Shown: positions 7,938-16,902 of the stretch, in pieces
Position numbering within the stretch: position 1 is the stretch's first letter
Layout of the letters: every line of letters begins with the position of its first letter
NCBI GenBank assembly: GCA_942490985.1
Contig: CALNYW010000005.1
Span: 310,001-374,000 of the forward strand
Direction of reading: 5' to 3'
DNA length: 64,000 bases
Origin: Thiosocius sp942490985
GTDB lineage: Bacteria; Pseudomonadota; Gammaproteobacteria; Chromatiales; Chromatiaceae
Program-made: the position numbers and the translations under genes
The notes under the pieces: model-generated
What the model saw: only the letters and a program-made list of their open reading frames with translations
Told to the model about the DNA's origin: nothing
Databases searched by the model: none

Positions 7938-8900
7938 ATGGATTTTGCATCCAGTGCCCGCAGCGTCGCGTTCGCCGTAGCGAGCACGCTATCCATCGGC
8001 GCCAACGCCGCCGTTTCCAAAGACCTGCCCTATCCAACCGGCGGAAACCTTACCGCTGATCAAATCATCGAGCAGACCTACTTCGTCAACCATTTCTACG
8101 CCTTCGACAACTACGCGATCACCGAGCAGGATCGGGACATCACCGTGCTGGTGATTAAAGGCGAGGGGAAAAAGCCCACCACCAACACCCTCGAACGCTA
8201 CCTGAACAATACGTATGCCGCAGATGACGCGATCAAGGCACAGGACCTCGCAATTTTCCGCTCAGGCAAGCTGAGAGGCACCGGCATGTTGATCACCGAC
8301 TATCAAGACGACGCGAAGAGCCAGTCCTACATGATCTGGTTACCGGCGCTGCGCAAGATCCGCCGCTTCGCCGAACCCGCGCACGATGACGCCTGGGGCG
8401 GTTCCGATTTCACGTTTGGCGACGTTGCACTGCGCAAGCCGTTCCACGAGACACATGAATTGCTCGGCACCGAAACCTTCAATGACTGCCTTGGCTACAT
8501 GGCGGTCGGCGACGACGAACAGACCCGCTACACGAAGGGGCTGCCGACCTCCGGCGCTTGCGAGCACAAGGGCAAAGATGTCTACAAAGTGAAGTCCACC
8601 ACCAAATTTGAGAACTGGTGGTACGACTACCGCGTGTCGTACATCGACAGCAAGACCTTCGCTGACTATCGCACCGAGTACTTCAAGGGCGGCGAGCAGG
8701 TAAAGGTGATCGACCGCAACTGGGTCCCGCTGGGCAAGTCGGACGATCCGCGTGCCGTCGGCTGGGGCTACTGGTACGGCAAGACGCTGGCCACGGGCAA
8801 CCAGACCTGGGCGGTTATCCCGGCCAACGTCAACCAGGTCAATGCTGAATACGACGATGCCTGGTGGTCCGAGAGAACCCTGCGCAAGATCAAGCGCTAA
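7938..8900 (+). CDS. Periplasmic LolA-like outer-membrane lipoprotein-sorting protein
   Basis: The start at 7938 is preceded by GAGAGG with 8 bases to the ATG and gives a clean signal peptide (residues 1 to about 25, cleavage near ANA-AV). The mature part has the aromatic signature of the LolA-like family that accompanies RND/MMPL transporters: SYMIWLPALRKIRRF, WGGSDFTFGDV, WWYDYRVSYID and WAVIPANVNQVN. LolA-like folds shuttle acylated cargo across the periplasm in a hydrophobic cleft. It is followed by a DUF1302 outer-membrane protein and an RND transporter, so I infer that it carries a lipid or other hydrophobic substrate between them. The cargo is unknown. Confidence 0.8.
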   Translation: MDFASSARSVAFAVASTLSIGANAAVSKDLPYPTGGNLTADQIIEQTYFVNHFYAFDNYAITEQDRDITVLVIKGEGKKPTTNTLERYLNNTYAADDAIKAQDLAIFRSGKLRGTGMLITDYQDDAKSQSYMIWLPALRKIRRFAEPAHDDAWGGSDFTFGDVALRKPFHETHELLGTETFNDCLGYMAVGDDEQTRYTKGLPTSGACEHKGKDVYKVKSTTKFENWWYDYRVSYIDSKTFADYRTEYFKGGEQVKVIDRNWVPLGKSDDPRAVGWGYWYGKTLATGNQTWAVIPANVNQVNAEYDDAWWSERTLRKIKR

Positions 8901-8985
8901 GGGCACATCACAACACATAACAGCGATCGGGGCCTCCGTGCCCCGACACACCAAGAGGACGCGCTAAGCGCGGAGGGAGTTGAAA

Positions 8986-11106
8986 ATGTTCCGGAAGTCA
9001 CCCCTTGGGCTGGCCATCGCCGCCCTGGTCGCCGCGCCAATCTGCGCGCAGGCCGAACTGGAAATCTCTGCCGAACTCAAGAACGAGACCGCGATTTACA
9101 TCAACTCTGGTCAAACGACCGGCCAAGCCAAGACCACGCTGGATAACAGCGACAACAGCTTTGGCGACATCATGAAGTTTGAGAACTCGGCCCGGATCTT
9201 CATTAACGGCGATGTCGGCGAGGAAAGCACCTGGCACGCGGAACTGCGACCAGTATGGGATCCAGCGGCCGAAACCGCGGACTACAAGTACCACCGCAAT
9301 TACACCCAGAACGACTATCTACGCGAGCTGTATATCGATACCAGCGGGGGCGACTGGGATTTCCGACTCGGTAAGCAGCAGGTCGTCTGGGGCACCGCCG
9401 ATGGCATCAAGCTGCTCGACATCATCAACCCGACCGATTTTCGCGAGCTCAATCAAAACGCTTTCGAAGCCTCGCGCATCCCAGTCTGGATGATCAACGC
9501 CGAGCGCTACATCGGTGAGCGCGGCAACATTCAATTGATACTTTCGCAGGCCGAGACCAATAAGGTGCCGGGGTTGTGGACACAGGATGATGGCTCTAGC
9601 CGGGCCACAACTGGAACGGCGGCAGTTGGGGAGCCCTTACCACCTGGCGCTGCTTTCGAGACCGGCTACAGGTTTAGAGGAAACGGCCAGCTCAGCGGCC
9701 AGGACAGCGGCCACCCATTCATCTTGAATGGCGTTGACGTCATCACTGGCGGCGTGAATGGCTTCTTCAATATGGGGGCCGCATTCGGCGCCGTCACCAA
9801 CACCTTTGCCGGAGGCGGCTTCACGTTCGCCGCAGCGGGCGGCACACAGGGCACCGTTGATGGTTTTGTTAGCACCCCCCTCGCGGGTCCGGCGGCTGCA
9901 GCTTGCGGAAGCGTTGGCGCCGCCGATGGCGCTGCCTGCCTTGAGCGCTTCACCGAAGGCACCAACCAGAACGTTACCAACCTGATTGATGTCACCGTTG
10001 ACGGCGGCGGCAATGGTACCGGCTGGGATGTCACGAACCCCAACTCCGCCTGGGAACACTTCCCCAACGCCAGCTTTTATACCTTCAACGCAATGGTTGG
10101 TATGAAAACACGTTACGAGCGTAACTACGACGATGACTTTCTGCCTTCAGATTTCAATGCTGGCGGACGTTTTCGTAGTTATCTCGATAACGGCCTGAAC
10201 TACAGCTTCAACTACTTCTACGGTTACGACGCAAACCCACATGTGAATCTGCATTGGGAAAATGATAGCGGCCAACGTCTGTTCGTCGACGAAACCGTTA
10301 GCGTTGCAGCAGGTACCGGCACAAACGTTTTTGGCACCCGCGACATCAAAGTTCTGCAGTTCAGGAACGCTGATGGATCTGAATACTATGGCGCGAACAC
10401 TGATCCGGCTCCAGGTCTGGTACCGGTTACGCCCGCCAACAACGGCGGCGCGGCTACGCTCGTTTTTGAAGAGGAACGAAACCGCATACACAACCTGGGG
10501 ACCTCTTTTGACTACGCCACTGAAGCAGCTGATGTTCCACTCGTTATTCGAGGCGAGTTTCTTTATCAAAAAGACGTGATGCAGCCGGTCGTCGACCGCG
10601 GCGCGCTCGCTGACGGCAACCTCGTTGAGGCGCTGAAGAGCGAAAAGCATGACTTCTTCAAGTATGTCATCGGAGTCGATGCCACCGTGATGACCAACCT
10701 GCTCGTCAGCGGCCAGTTCATCCAGTTCCGCAACCTCGATTTCCGCAACGAGGGTTGCACCTTTACAACACAGGCCGGCAATACGGCTGACTGCTCACGA
10801 TACACCGGCGACCCAGCCGTCATGAACGTCGAGAACGGCTTGAAGAAGGGCTACAAGAACAAGGAGTTCTACTCGTTGTTCCTGTCCAAGCCGTTTGGCG
10901 AGAACCAACTCGGCCGCTGGAACAACATCATCATCTACGAAGAGGGCGGCGGCTACTGGAACCGCCTCGATGCAGAGTACTCGCTGTCTGACCAGTTCAT
11001 TGTTTCGGGTGAGATCAACATGTATTTTGGCGATGATGAAACCTTGTTCGGTCAGTTCGAGAACTCGTCGAACATCCAGGTCGGGCTGAAGTACATCATC
11101 GACTAG
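8986..11106 (+). CDS. DUF1302 outer-membrane protein
   Basis: A 706-residue predicted outer-membrane beta-barrel. The ATG at 8986 is used rather than an in-frame TTG at 8980 because GGAGGGAG lies about 6 bases before it. The signal peptide is about 25 residues (cleavage after AQA). Conserved DUF1302 stretches include DYLRELYIDTSGGDWDFRLG, QQVVWGTADGIKLLDIINP and REL-N--AFEASRIPVWM; the protein ends with a hydrophobic strand (QVGLKYIID). Residues of roughly 210-350 are an unusual Gly/Ala-rich segment. It lies between the LolA-like protein and the RND transporter, so it probably forms or receives at the outer-membrane end of their route. Confidence 0.85.
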   Translation: MFRKSPLGLAIAALVAAPICAQAELEISAELKNETAIYINSGQTTGQAKTTLDNSDNSFGDIMKFENSARIFINGDVGEESTWHAELRPVWDPAAETADYKYHRNYTQNDYLRELYIDTSGGDWDFRLGKQQVVWGTADGIKLLDIINPTDFRELNQNAFEASRIPVWMINAERYIGERGNIQLILSQAETNKVPGLWTQDDGSSRATTGTAAVGEPLPPGAAFETGYRFRGNGQLSGQDSGHPFILNGVDVITGGVNGFFNMGAAFGAVTNTFAGGGFTFAAAGGTQGTVDGFVSTPLAGPAAAACGSVGAADGAACLERFTEGTNQNVTNLIDVTVDGGGNGTGWDVTNPNSAWEHFPNASFYTFNAMVGMKTRYERNYDDDFLPSDFNAGGRFRSYLDNGLNYSFNYFYGYDANPHVNLHWENDSGQRLFVDETVSVAAGTGTNVFGTRDIKVLQFRNADGSEYYGANTDPAPGLVPVTPANNGGAATLVFEEERNRIHNLGTSFDYATEAADVPLVIRGEFLYQKDVMQPVVDRGALADGNLVEALKSEKHDFFKYVIGVDATVMTNLLVSGQFIQFRNLDFRNEGCTFTTQAGNTADCSRYTGDPAVMNVENGLKKGYKNKEFYSLFLSKPFGENQLGRWNNIIIYEEGGGYWNRLDAEYSLSDQFIVSGEINMYFGDDETLFGQFENSSNIQVGLKYIID

Positions 11107-11133
11107 GCCGCGATCGAACAGAGCCATCTCGTA

Positions 11134-11166
11134 AGCGGCGTACGGTCTGACCGACGCCGCTTTTTT
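11134..11166 (+). terminator. Rho-independent terminator between the DUF1302 and RND genes
   Basis: AGCGGCG (11134-11140) pairs with CGCCGCT (11155-11161), with an inner stem CGGT/ACCG, followed by a run of six T. It lies 28 bases after the DUF1302 stop and 36 bases before the transporter start. It would reduce read-through into the transporter, giving more outer-membrane protein than pump. Confidence 0.85.
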
Positions 11167-11201
11167 GCCGCTGCAAGAGGCAGCAATCGGGGACAAAGAA
11201 A

Positions 11202-13967
11202 ATGAAAGCCAAGGAAAACGCGTGGGCCAATGCCTATGCCGACGTTGTCATTCGCAACCGCTGGGCGATCATCGTCCTGCTCATCATCGCAACCGTCGTC
11301 GCCGCATTGCAGATTCACAAGCTGGATATCCGCAACGATCCCGACACCCTGCTGCCACCAAGCAACCGTTACGTCGCCACCAACCTATACGCCGAGCACA
11401 ACTTCGGTATGGGCAACCTGATGGTGTTTGCCCTGAAGGTGAAAGAAGGCGATATCTGGCAGCCCTGGTTCATCAACAAGATTCAAGAGCTTCATAATCG
11501 TCTCGAGGCCCTGCCGCATTCCCGCACCGCGAACTTCATCGATATCGCGGCGCAGAAGATCAAATACATGGGCACCGATGAAAACGGCCTGGTGTTCAAA
11601 CGCCTGATCCCCACCGAGGGCATCAGCGACGATCCGGCGCAGGCGGAAGAGCAGCTGGCCTTCCTGCGCGAGGGCGTCAAGAACAACCCGGTGATGGCGC
11701 CGATGTTGGTTTCGATGTGGGATGCCGACGGCAACCGTTGCGCCTACGAAGACTACGACAAGGATTTCTGCGTCGCCCGGGCCGCCTACGTGATCGCGGA
11801 CTACACCGACGAGGTCAAGGCGATCTACCTGCCCTGGGTCCGCGAAGTGCGCGCGATGATGGACGAGTTCAGCCAGGACGAGCGCGTTGAGCTGCTGGTC
11901 GCCGGTGAGCCCTACTTCCTCGCCTGGATGCTCGCTGATCTCGTCGACAAGTGGTGGCTGTTCGTCATCTCGATACTGATCGCGGTCGGCGTGCTGTGGG
12001 CCGAGTTCCGCAACTGGCGCGGCGCCCTGTTCCCGATGATCGGCGTCGGCATGACCATCGCGATGACGTTGGGCCTGATGGGCTTCACCGAGTTCAAGCT
12101 GACGACCATGATGGTCCTGACGCCGATGCTGTTGCTGGCGATCGGGATCGGCCACTCGGTGCAGGTTACCCGGCGTTTCATGCTCGAGTACAACACGTCG
12201 GGCGACCCGAAAGATGCCGCACGCGAGTCTATCCGTCACACCATCATTCCCGCCACGCTGTCGATCATCACCGACATGGTCGGTTTCGCAACACTCGCGA
12301 CGGTCGACATCTCGTTCTACAAGGCCTATGCCTACTTCGGCATGTTCGGCATGCTCACGCTGCTCGCCACGACAACGACGCTGATACCACTGCTGCTGAC
12401 CCTGATGCCTCCGGTCCGAGAAAAGACGCAGGACGGCGATGCGCACGGCTGGGAGGTCGGTGTCGGCGGGGTGCTGACCGCGATCATCACGGGGCCCGGC
12501 AAATGGTTGCCGATCGCCGTGGTCGTGCTGGTTACGATGGGTTCGGCGTATTTCACCAACATCATGAATTGGCGCGGCATCCCCGAACATGAAACCCGTC
12601 TGGTCGAAGAAAACGACTACATGCCCGGCGTCGAGAAAGGCATCAACTATGCGCGGGCCGCGTTTAAGGGCTCTTCCGACACATGGAAAGATCTCGTACA
12701 GCTGAACGAGATCATGCCCGGCGTTATCTCCGTGGCAATACCGATCCGCGGTAAAGAGGCCAACCTGCGCGGCTGCATCGATGACTATTTCCCCGATGAA
12801 ATTTTCGACATCGAAGACCCGCTCGAAAAAGCCAAGGCGTGTAATACCGCGAAAAAGGCGCTCGGCTGTTGGGACAGCGAACCCTGTGGCGCGCAAGGCG
12901 TCTTCAACACGGTCGAACTGCATACCGACCTGGAGAAGATGGAAAACTGGATGCGTGATCACGAGTTCATCGGCTACACCGGGTCTTACACCCAGTACGT
13001 GCGCCTCGTGAACATGTTGCTCACCGCAGAAGTCGGCGAGGCGACGAAACTCAGCGACCTGCGCGTGCCTAACAAGGACTACCTGCTCGCGATCGATCCC
13101 GATGACGACCGCAGTCCGACCGATATCGTGCGGATGTACAACGGTCTGCTGGAGTCGATGACGTCGGCGGGTGATATGGACTCGTTCGTCAATACCGAAA
13201 CGTGGAACGAGGGTGTCATTCTTGGGTTTATCAACACGATGGACCCGGTAGAGACACATCAGGTCACGATGGATATCCAGCAGTACATCGAGGACCACAA
13301 GAATGAACCGGGGTTCTCGCTGGTGAATTTCGGCCTGCGCAACGCCGACACATCGGGTGACACCAACGAACTGGCACAAGATGGTGAAAACTACGTGCGA
13401 CCGGGAATCGGCGGCTTCCTCGGCGCAACCGAGGCAACCCGCGAGGTGGCGATGACCAATTGGTTGATAGGTCCGCTCCAGACGGCACTGGCGATCTTCC
13501 TGATCGCCGCGCTGATGTTCCGATCGGTGTTGATCTCGGCGATGCTGACGCTGACCCTTTTCATCACCTTATTCGCGCAGTACGGTCTCGGTGGTTACTT
13601 CACGTCCGTTGAGAACTGGTCCGGCAACCTCGCGTTCCACCTACTGGTGACACTGTCGATCGCGATGGGCCTCGGCGTGGACTACGGCATTTACATGATT
13701 TCGCGCCTGCGCGAAGAGATGCAGGCCACCGATGGCAACTGGTTGCAGGCACTGCGCAACACCCAGAACACCACCGGCTCGGCGGTTATCGTGTCAATCA
13801 TCGTGCTGCTGGGCAGCTTCATCCCGCTGGTCGGCACCACGCTGGCCAATACCTGGGGGCTCAGCATCTACATCGGCTGGGCGTTGATCATCGACGTCTT
13901 TACCGCGCTGATGTTGCTGCCGCTGATGGTGAAATGGTTCAAGCCGAAATACGTGTTCGAACCATAG
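11202..13967 (+). CDS. RND superfamily (MMPL-type) transporter
   Basis: A 921-residue inner-membrane protein with the two-fold RND plan: one membrane helix (about residues 23-44), a large periplasmic loop, five or six helices (about 250-420), a second periplasmic loop, and a final helix block (about 760-915). Signature pieces are PMLLLAIGIGHSVQVTRR and, in the second half, SIAMGLGVDYGIYMISR, where the Asp is a likely proton-relay residue. Size and a DUF1302 partner place it with the COG1033 predicted lipid or hydrophobe exporters rather than tripartite AcrB pumps. No membrane-fusion gene is nearby. Substrate unknown. Confidence 0.88.
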   Translation: MKAKENAWANAYADVVIRNRWAIIVLLIIATVVAALQIHKLDIRNDPDTLLPPSNRYVATNLYAEHNFGMGNLMVFALKVKEGDIWQPWFINKIQELHNRLEALPHSRTANFIDIAAQKIKYMGTDENGLVFKRLIPTEGISDDPAQAEEQLAFLREGVKNNPVMAPMLVSMWDADGNRCAYEDYDKDFCVARAAYVIADYTDEVKAIYLPWVREVRAMMDEFSQDERVELLVAGEPYFLAWMLADLVDKWWLFVISILIAVGVLWAEFRNWRGALFPMIGVGMTIAMTLGLMGFTEFKLTTMMVLTPMLLLAIGIGHSVQVTRRFMLEYNTSGDPKDAARESIRHTIIPATLSIITDMVGFATLATVDISFYKAYAYFGMFGMLTLLATTTTLIPLLLTLMPPVREKTQDGDAHGWEVGVGGVLTAIITGPGKWLPIAVVVLVTMGSAYFTNIMNWRGIPEHETRLVEENDYMPGVEKGINYARAAFKGSSDTWKDLVQLNEIMPGVISVAIPIRGKEANLRGCIDDYFPDEIFDIEDPLEKAKACNTAKKALGCWDSEPCGAQGVFNTVELHTDLEKMENWMRDHEFIGYTGSYTQYVRLVNMLLTAEVGEATKLSDLRVPNKDYLLAIDPDDDRSPTDIVRMYNGLLESMTSAGDMDSFVNTETWNEGVILGFINTMDPVETHQVTMDIQQYIEDHKNEPGFSLVNFGLRNADTSGDTNELAQDGENYVRPGIGGFLGATEATREVAMTNWLIGPLQTALAIFLIAALMFRSVLISAMLTLTLFITLFAQYGLGGYFTSVENWSGNLAFHLLVTLSIAMGLGVDYGIYMISRLREEMQATDGNWLQALRNTQNTTGSAVIVSIIVLLGSFIPLVGTTLANTWGLSIYIGWALIIDVFTALMLLPLMVKWFKPKYVFEP

Positions 13968-14034
13968 AGCGTTCGGCACGCACAGCGTGCCCTACGAACA
14001 AAAACAGCCCGTCATTCCGACAAAGTTGTCAGCA

Positions 14035-14176
14035 ACAGTTTTGAGCAGCGGAGCTGGCCCGAAGGGTGTAGGGCAGGAAGCCCGGAACAACGTAGCGCAG
14101 GCAGCTCATGGAGATCGCCACGCCGCTTCGCGGCTCGCGATGACGGTGTAAGCCTGTAGGTCGGGCCGCGCCCGAC
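14035..14176. repeat. Intergenic repeat remnant between RND gene and pth
   Basis: The gap 13968-14187 between two convergent genes has no open frame of note. It contains GGGCAGGAAGCCCGG (14071-14085), shared with the inverted repeat at 2870-2890, a CGCCGCTTCGCGGCTCGCGA segment, and a 7-bp hairpin GTCGGGC-N3-GCCCGAC at 14160-14176 that could serve as a bidirectional terminator although it lacks a T-run. Confidence 0.5.
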
Positions 14177-14187
14177 AATAGGCGCAC

Positions 14188-14760
14188 TCAATCCGCGGCG
14201 TGCAGCAGGTTCATCGCCTTCTGCAGATCGCCGGACTGGATTAGCCCCCAGTTCCTGAACGCCTGTTCGAGCGCGTCGTCGATCGCCTCGTGTTCTACCT
14301 TCGCTGGGCGCGAAAGCACGTAACCGACGACCGCAGATTTATGGCCGGGATGGCCGATACCGACACGCAGGCGCAGGAAGTCCTTGCTGCCCAGCGCCGA
14401 ACAGATGTCACGCATCCCGTTATGTCCGCCGTGGCCGCCACCCTTTTTGAGCCGCAACACCCCGGGCGGCAGATCGAGCTCGTCGTAAACCACGAGCAGA
14501 TTTTCCGGCGGAATCCGATAGAAACTGCAGAACGCACTGACCGCGCGTCCGCTATGGTTCATGAAGGTGCTCGGCTTCAACAGCCAACAGTCGCCTGCCG
14601 GCGTGTGGATGCGACCGACCTCGCCGAAAAACTTGCTCTCGGCGCGCAGCACCGCATCATGCCGGCGTGCCAGCTCATCGACGAACCAGAAACCCGCGTT
14701 GTGACGGGTTTCCTCGTACTTGGCCCCGGGGTTACCTAAACCGACGACACACTGCAACAC
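14188..14760 (-). CDS. pth: Peptidyl-tRNA hydrolase
   Basis: Releases tRNA from prematurely dropped peptidyl-tRNA. The 190-residue product has the family motifs VVGLGNPGAKYEETRHNAGF with catalytic Asn10 and His20, FMNHSG, and DELDLPPG carrying the catalytic Asp (about 93). An in-frame ATG at 14805 exists, but the extra residues would be encoded inside the rplY terminator hairpin. The GTG at 14760, giving MLQCVVGLGNPG and preceded by TTGAGGATG, fits the family better. It follows rplY, the usual order. Confidence 0.95.
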   Translation of the reverse strand: MLQCVVGLGNPGAKYEETRHNAGFWFVDELARRHDAVLRAESKFFGEVGRIHTPAGDCWLLKPSTFMNHSGRAVSAFCSFYRIPPENLLVVYDELDLPPGVLRLKKGGGHGGHNGMRDICSALGSKDFLRLRVGIGHPGHKSAVVGYVLSRPAKVEHEAIDDALEQAFRNWGLIQSGDLQKAMNLLHAAD

Positions 14761-14785
14761 AGCTTTCTCATCCTCAACTGGCTTC

Positions 14786-14816
14786 AACAACAAAAACGGC
14801 GGCATGAAGCCGCCGT
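14786..14816 (-). terminator. Rho-independent terminator after rplY
   Basis: ACGGCGGC pairs with GCCGCCGT (14796-14803 with 14809-14816, 5-base loop), followed on the minus strand by TTTTTGTTG. It lies 22 bases beyond the rplY stop and immediately before pth, so pth is reached by read-through or from its own start site. Confidence 0.85.
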
Positions 14817-14838
14817 TGGTTGCTCACAACCCGCGAGA

Positions 14839-15507
14839 TCAGTCTTCTGCTTCCGGCTCCGAACCGCCCGTGGGCTTCGGTGCCTCTTCTTGCCCTTCGT
14901 CGGTGATCTCTTCGTCCTCTTCGGCGGCACGCATAACTTCAATGGAGACGACGATAGGATCATTTTCCTCGTCAATCTGGTCCGCACCGACGAGCGTGAC
15001 TCCCTTGGGCAGGGTCAACTCGGAGAGATGGACGAGGCCGCCGATCTCCATCTCGGACACGTCGACGGCAATGTACTCCGGAAGATCGCTCGGAAGACAC
15101 TCGATCTCCAGGTCACTCATGGCGTGCAGTACCGTTCCACCCAGCTTGACACCCGGACAACCCTCTTCGCCTTCGAAATGCAGGGGCACGGTCATGCGGA
15201 TTTCCTCATCCATAACCACGCGCAGCAGGTCAAGATGCGTGACAAACGGCTTGGAGGGATGGCGCTGCAGGTCTTTCAGCACGACCTGCTGGGATTTGCC
15301 ATCCATCTTTACGTTGAGGATATGCGAGTAGAACGCCTCGTTGTCCAGATGCTGAATCAGTTCGTTGTGCTTGGTGGCAACCATTTCCGGATCTTTGCCA
15401 CCACCGTAGATGATGCCGGGAACCAGCCCTTCACGACGCAGGCGGCGGCTCGCACCTTTCCCCTGCTCGCTGCGCGGCTCGGCAACGATTTCAAAATTTT
15501 CTTGCAT
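14839..15507 (-). CDS. rplY: 50S ribosomal protein L25/general stress protein Ctc
   Basis: A 222-residue CTC-type L25 with the 5S rRNA-binding N-terminal domain (GKGASRRLRREGLVPGIIYG, residues 17-36) and the C-terminal TL5 beta domain (about 95-190), ending in an acidic tail of about 25 residues rich in Glu and Pro. It is longer than E. coli L25 (94 residues), which lacks the second domain. It follows prs by 98 bases, the typical gammaproteobacterial order prs-rplY-pth. Confidence 0.96.
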   Translation of the reverse strand: MQENFEIVAEPRSEQGKGASRRLRREGLVPGIIYGGGKDPEMVATKHNELIQHLDNEAFYSHILNVKMDGKSQQVVLKDLQRHPSKPFVTHLDLLRVVMDEEIRMTVPLHFEGEEGCPGVKLGGTVLHAMSDLEIECLPSDLPEYIAVDVSEMEIGGLVHLSELTLPKGVTLVGADQIDEENDPIVVSIEVMRAAEEDEEITDEGQEEAPKPTGGSEPEAED

Positions 15508-15605
15508 GGTCAGTTACTCACTTTTCAGTTGGCCGTTTGCGAAGCCCGCGACCAGGCCTTTACCGCAAACCGCGTTAAATGAGGGCGAAAGCGCCCCGCT
15601 TTTCG

Positions 15606-16562
15606 TCAGTCCACAAACAGCGAACTGACAGATTCTTCATTATTGATCCGACGGATCGTTTCGGCCAGCAAACCGGCGATCGATAACGGCCGAATCCTGG
15701 TGCACGCCACCGCGTCATCACGCAGCGGAATCGTGTTCGTCACAACCAGTTCATCGAGCTGTGATGTTTCGATATTGGCGACCGCCGGGCCAGACAACAC
15801 CGCATGCGAGCAATAAGCGACGACTTTGTTTGCCCCGTGCTCCTTGAGTGCGCCGGCCGCTTTACACAACGTGCCCGCCGTATCGACCAGATCATCGATC
15901 AAGATACAGGTGCGGCCGGACACATCACCAATAATGTTCATGACCTGCGCCACGTTGGTCTTTGGTCGGCGCTTATCGATGATCGCCAATTCTGCGTCGT
16001 CGAGGCGCTTGGCCAGCGCGCGCGCGCGGACCACACCACCAACGTCCGGCGACACTACCATCTGATTCGGATACTTCTGGCGCCAGATATCGCCTAACAA
16101 AATCGGCGACGCGTACACATTGTCGACCGGGATATCAAAGAATCCCTGGATCTGGTCGGCGTGCAGATCCATCGTCAGCACCCGATCAGCACCTGCAGTC
16201 CCGATCATTTTCGCGGCCAATCGCGCCGTGATCGGAACCCGTGCCGAGCGCGGCCGACGATCCTGCCGCGCGTAACCAAAGTACGGGATGACCGCCGTCA
16301 CTCGCTTGACCGATGACCAGCGCAAGGCATCGATCATCACCAGCAGTTCCATCAAATTGTCGTTGGTCGGTTCGCAGGTCGGCTGAACCACAAACACATC
16401 GCGGCCACGCACGTTTTCCTGGATCTCGACCATCGACTCGCCGTCGCTAAACTGGCCGACGGACGCTTTGCCCTGCGGGATGTCGAGGTAGTTCGCGATG
16501 TCCGCAGTCAACTGCGGGTTCGCGTTACCCGAGAAAACCATCATGCCGCTGGTCGCCACCAT
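15606..16562 (-). CDS. prs: Ribose-phosphate pyrophosphokinase
   Basis: Makes PRPP from ribose 5-phosphate and ATP for nucleotide, histidine and tryptophan synthesis. The 318-residue product has FSGNANPQLTADIA, the flexible-loop region YFGYARQDRRPR and the PRPP-binding ILIDDLVDTAGT. The frame is open to 16715, but the upstream residues are unlike Prs. The ATG at 16562 (MVATSGMMVFSG) or the GTG at 16559 is likely: a GGGAG motif lies 3 bases before the ATG and 6 before the GTG. It follows tRNA-Gln, as in pseudomonads. Confidence 0.96.
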   Translation of the reverse strand: MVATSGMMVFSGNANPQLTADIANYLDIPQGKASVGQFSDGESMVEIQENVRGRDVFVVQPTCEPTNDNLMELLVMIDALRWSSVKRVTAVIPYFGYARQDRRPRSARVPITARLAAKMIGTAGADRVLTMDLHADQIQGFFDIPVDNVYASPILLGDIWRQKYPNQMVVSPDVGGVVRARALAKRLDDAELAIIDKRRPKTNVAQVMNIIGDVSGRTCILIDDLVDTAGTLCKAAGALKEHGANKVVAYCSHAVLSGPAVANIETSQLDELVVTNTIPLRDDAVACTRIRPLSIAGLLAETIRRINNEESVSSLFVD

Positions 16563-16674
16563 GCACTCCCGTTTTTGCCGAAGCGGGGCTTTTTCGGCGC
16601 CGCATGCGCGCTGATCGGACCTGCCAGATCGCTCGTTGCCGCGAGCCGATAACCGGCTTGCGGCGCCTCCAATA

Positions 16675-16750
16675 TGGCTGGGGTGGGTGAGCACGACCGT
16701 TTGTCCGGTGGACAAACGCAGCGTGCGAACGACTCGTCACGGATGACGAG
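16675..16750. repeat. tRNA-Gln 3'-end echo and two inverted repeats
   Basis: Positions 16675-16686 repeat the last 12 bases of tRNA-Gln (CCACCCCAGCCA on the minus strand) exactly 141 bases downstream of the tRNA end in the direction of transcription. Between the two copies are two perfect inverted repeats: CGTTTGTCC-N3-GGACAAACG (16698-16718) and CTCGTCA-N4-TGACGAG (16733-16750). The rest of the prs leader (16563-16674) has one further hairpin, GCCGAA/TTCGGC, near 16577-16600. Confidence 0.7.
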
Positions 16751-16815
16751 GCTGGCACCCACCGCCAGGGACGGCTCAACAACGCCGCCATCTGCCGCCA
16801 CGTAGCGGCTGTATT

Positions 16816-16891
16816 TGGCTGGGGTGGTAGGATTCGAACCTACGAATGCCGGAGTCAAAGTCCGGTGCCTTAACCGCTTGGCCACACCCCA
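16816..16891 (-). tRNA. tRNA-Gln (anticodon TTG)
   Basis: A 76-base cloverleaf with acceptor arms TGGGGTG/CACCCCA, discriminator G and an encoded CCA. Anticodon stem CCGGA/TCCGG encloses CTTTGAC, giving anticodon TTG. The first pair is the weak U1-A72 typical of tRNA-Gln. It lies between ispE and prs. GatCAB is encoded at 27683-31019, so this tRNA may be charged by transamidation. Confidence 0.97.
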
Positions 16892-16902
16892 AAAAAAATC
16901 TG

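Noticed and set aside
11385..13379. A 664-codon open frame antisense to the RND transporter gene
   Set aside because: The composition is rich in Arg, His, Asp and Gln, typical of a shadow frame opposite a GC-rich gene; it has no recognisable domain, and the plus strand encodes a clear RND protein.
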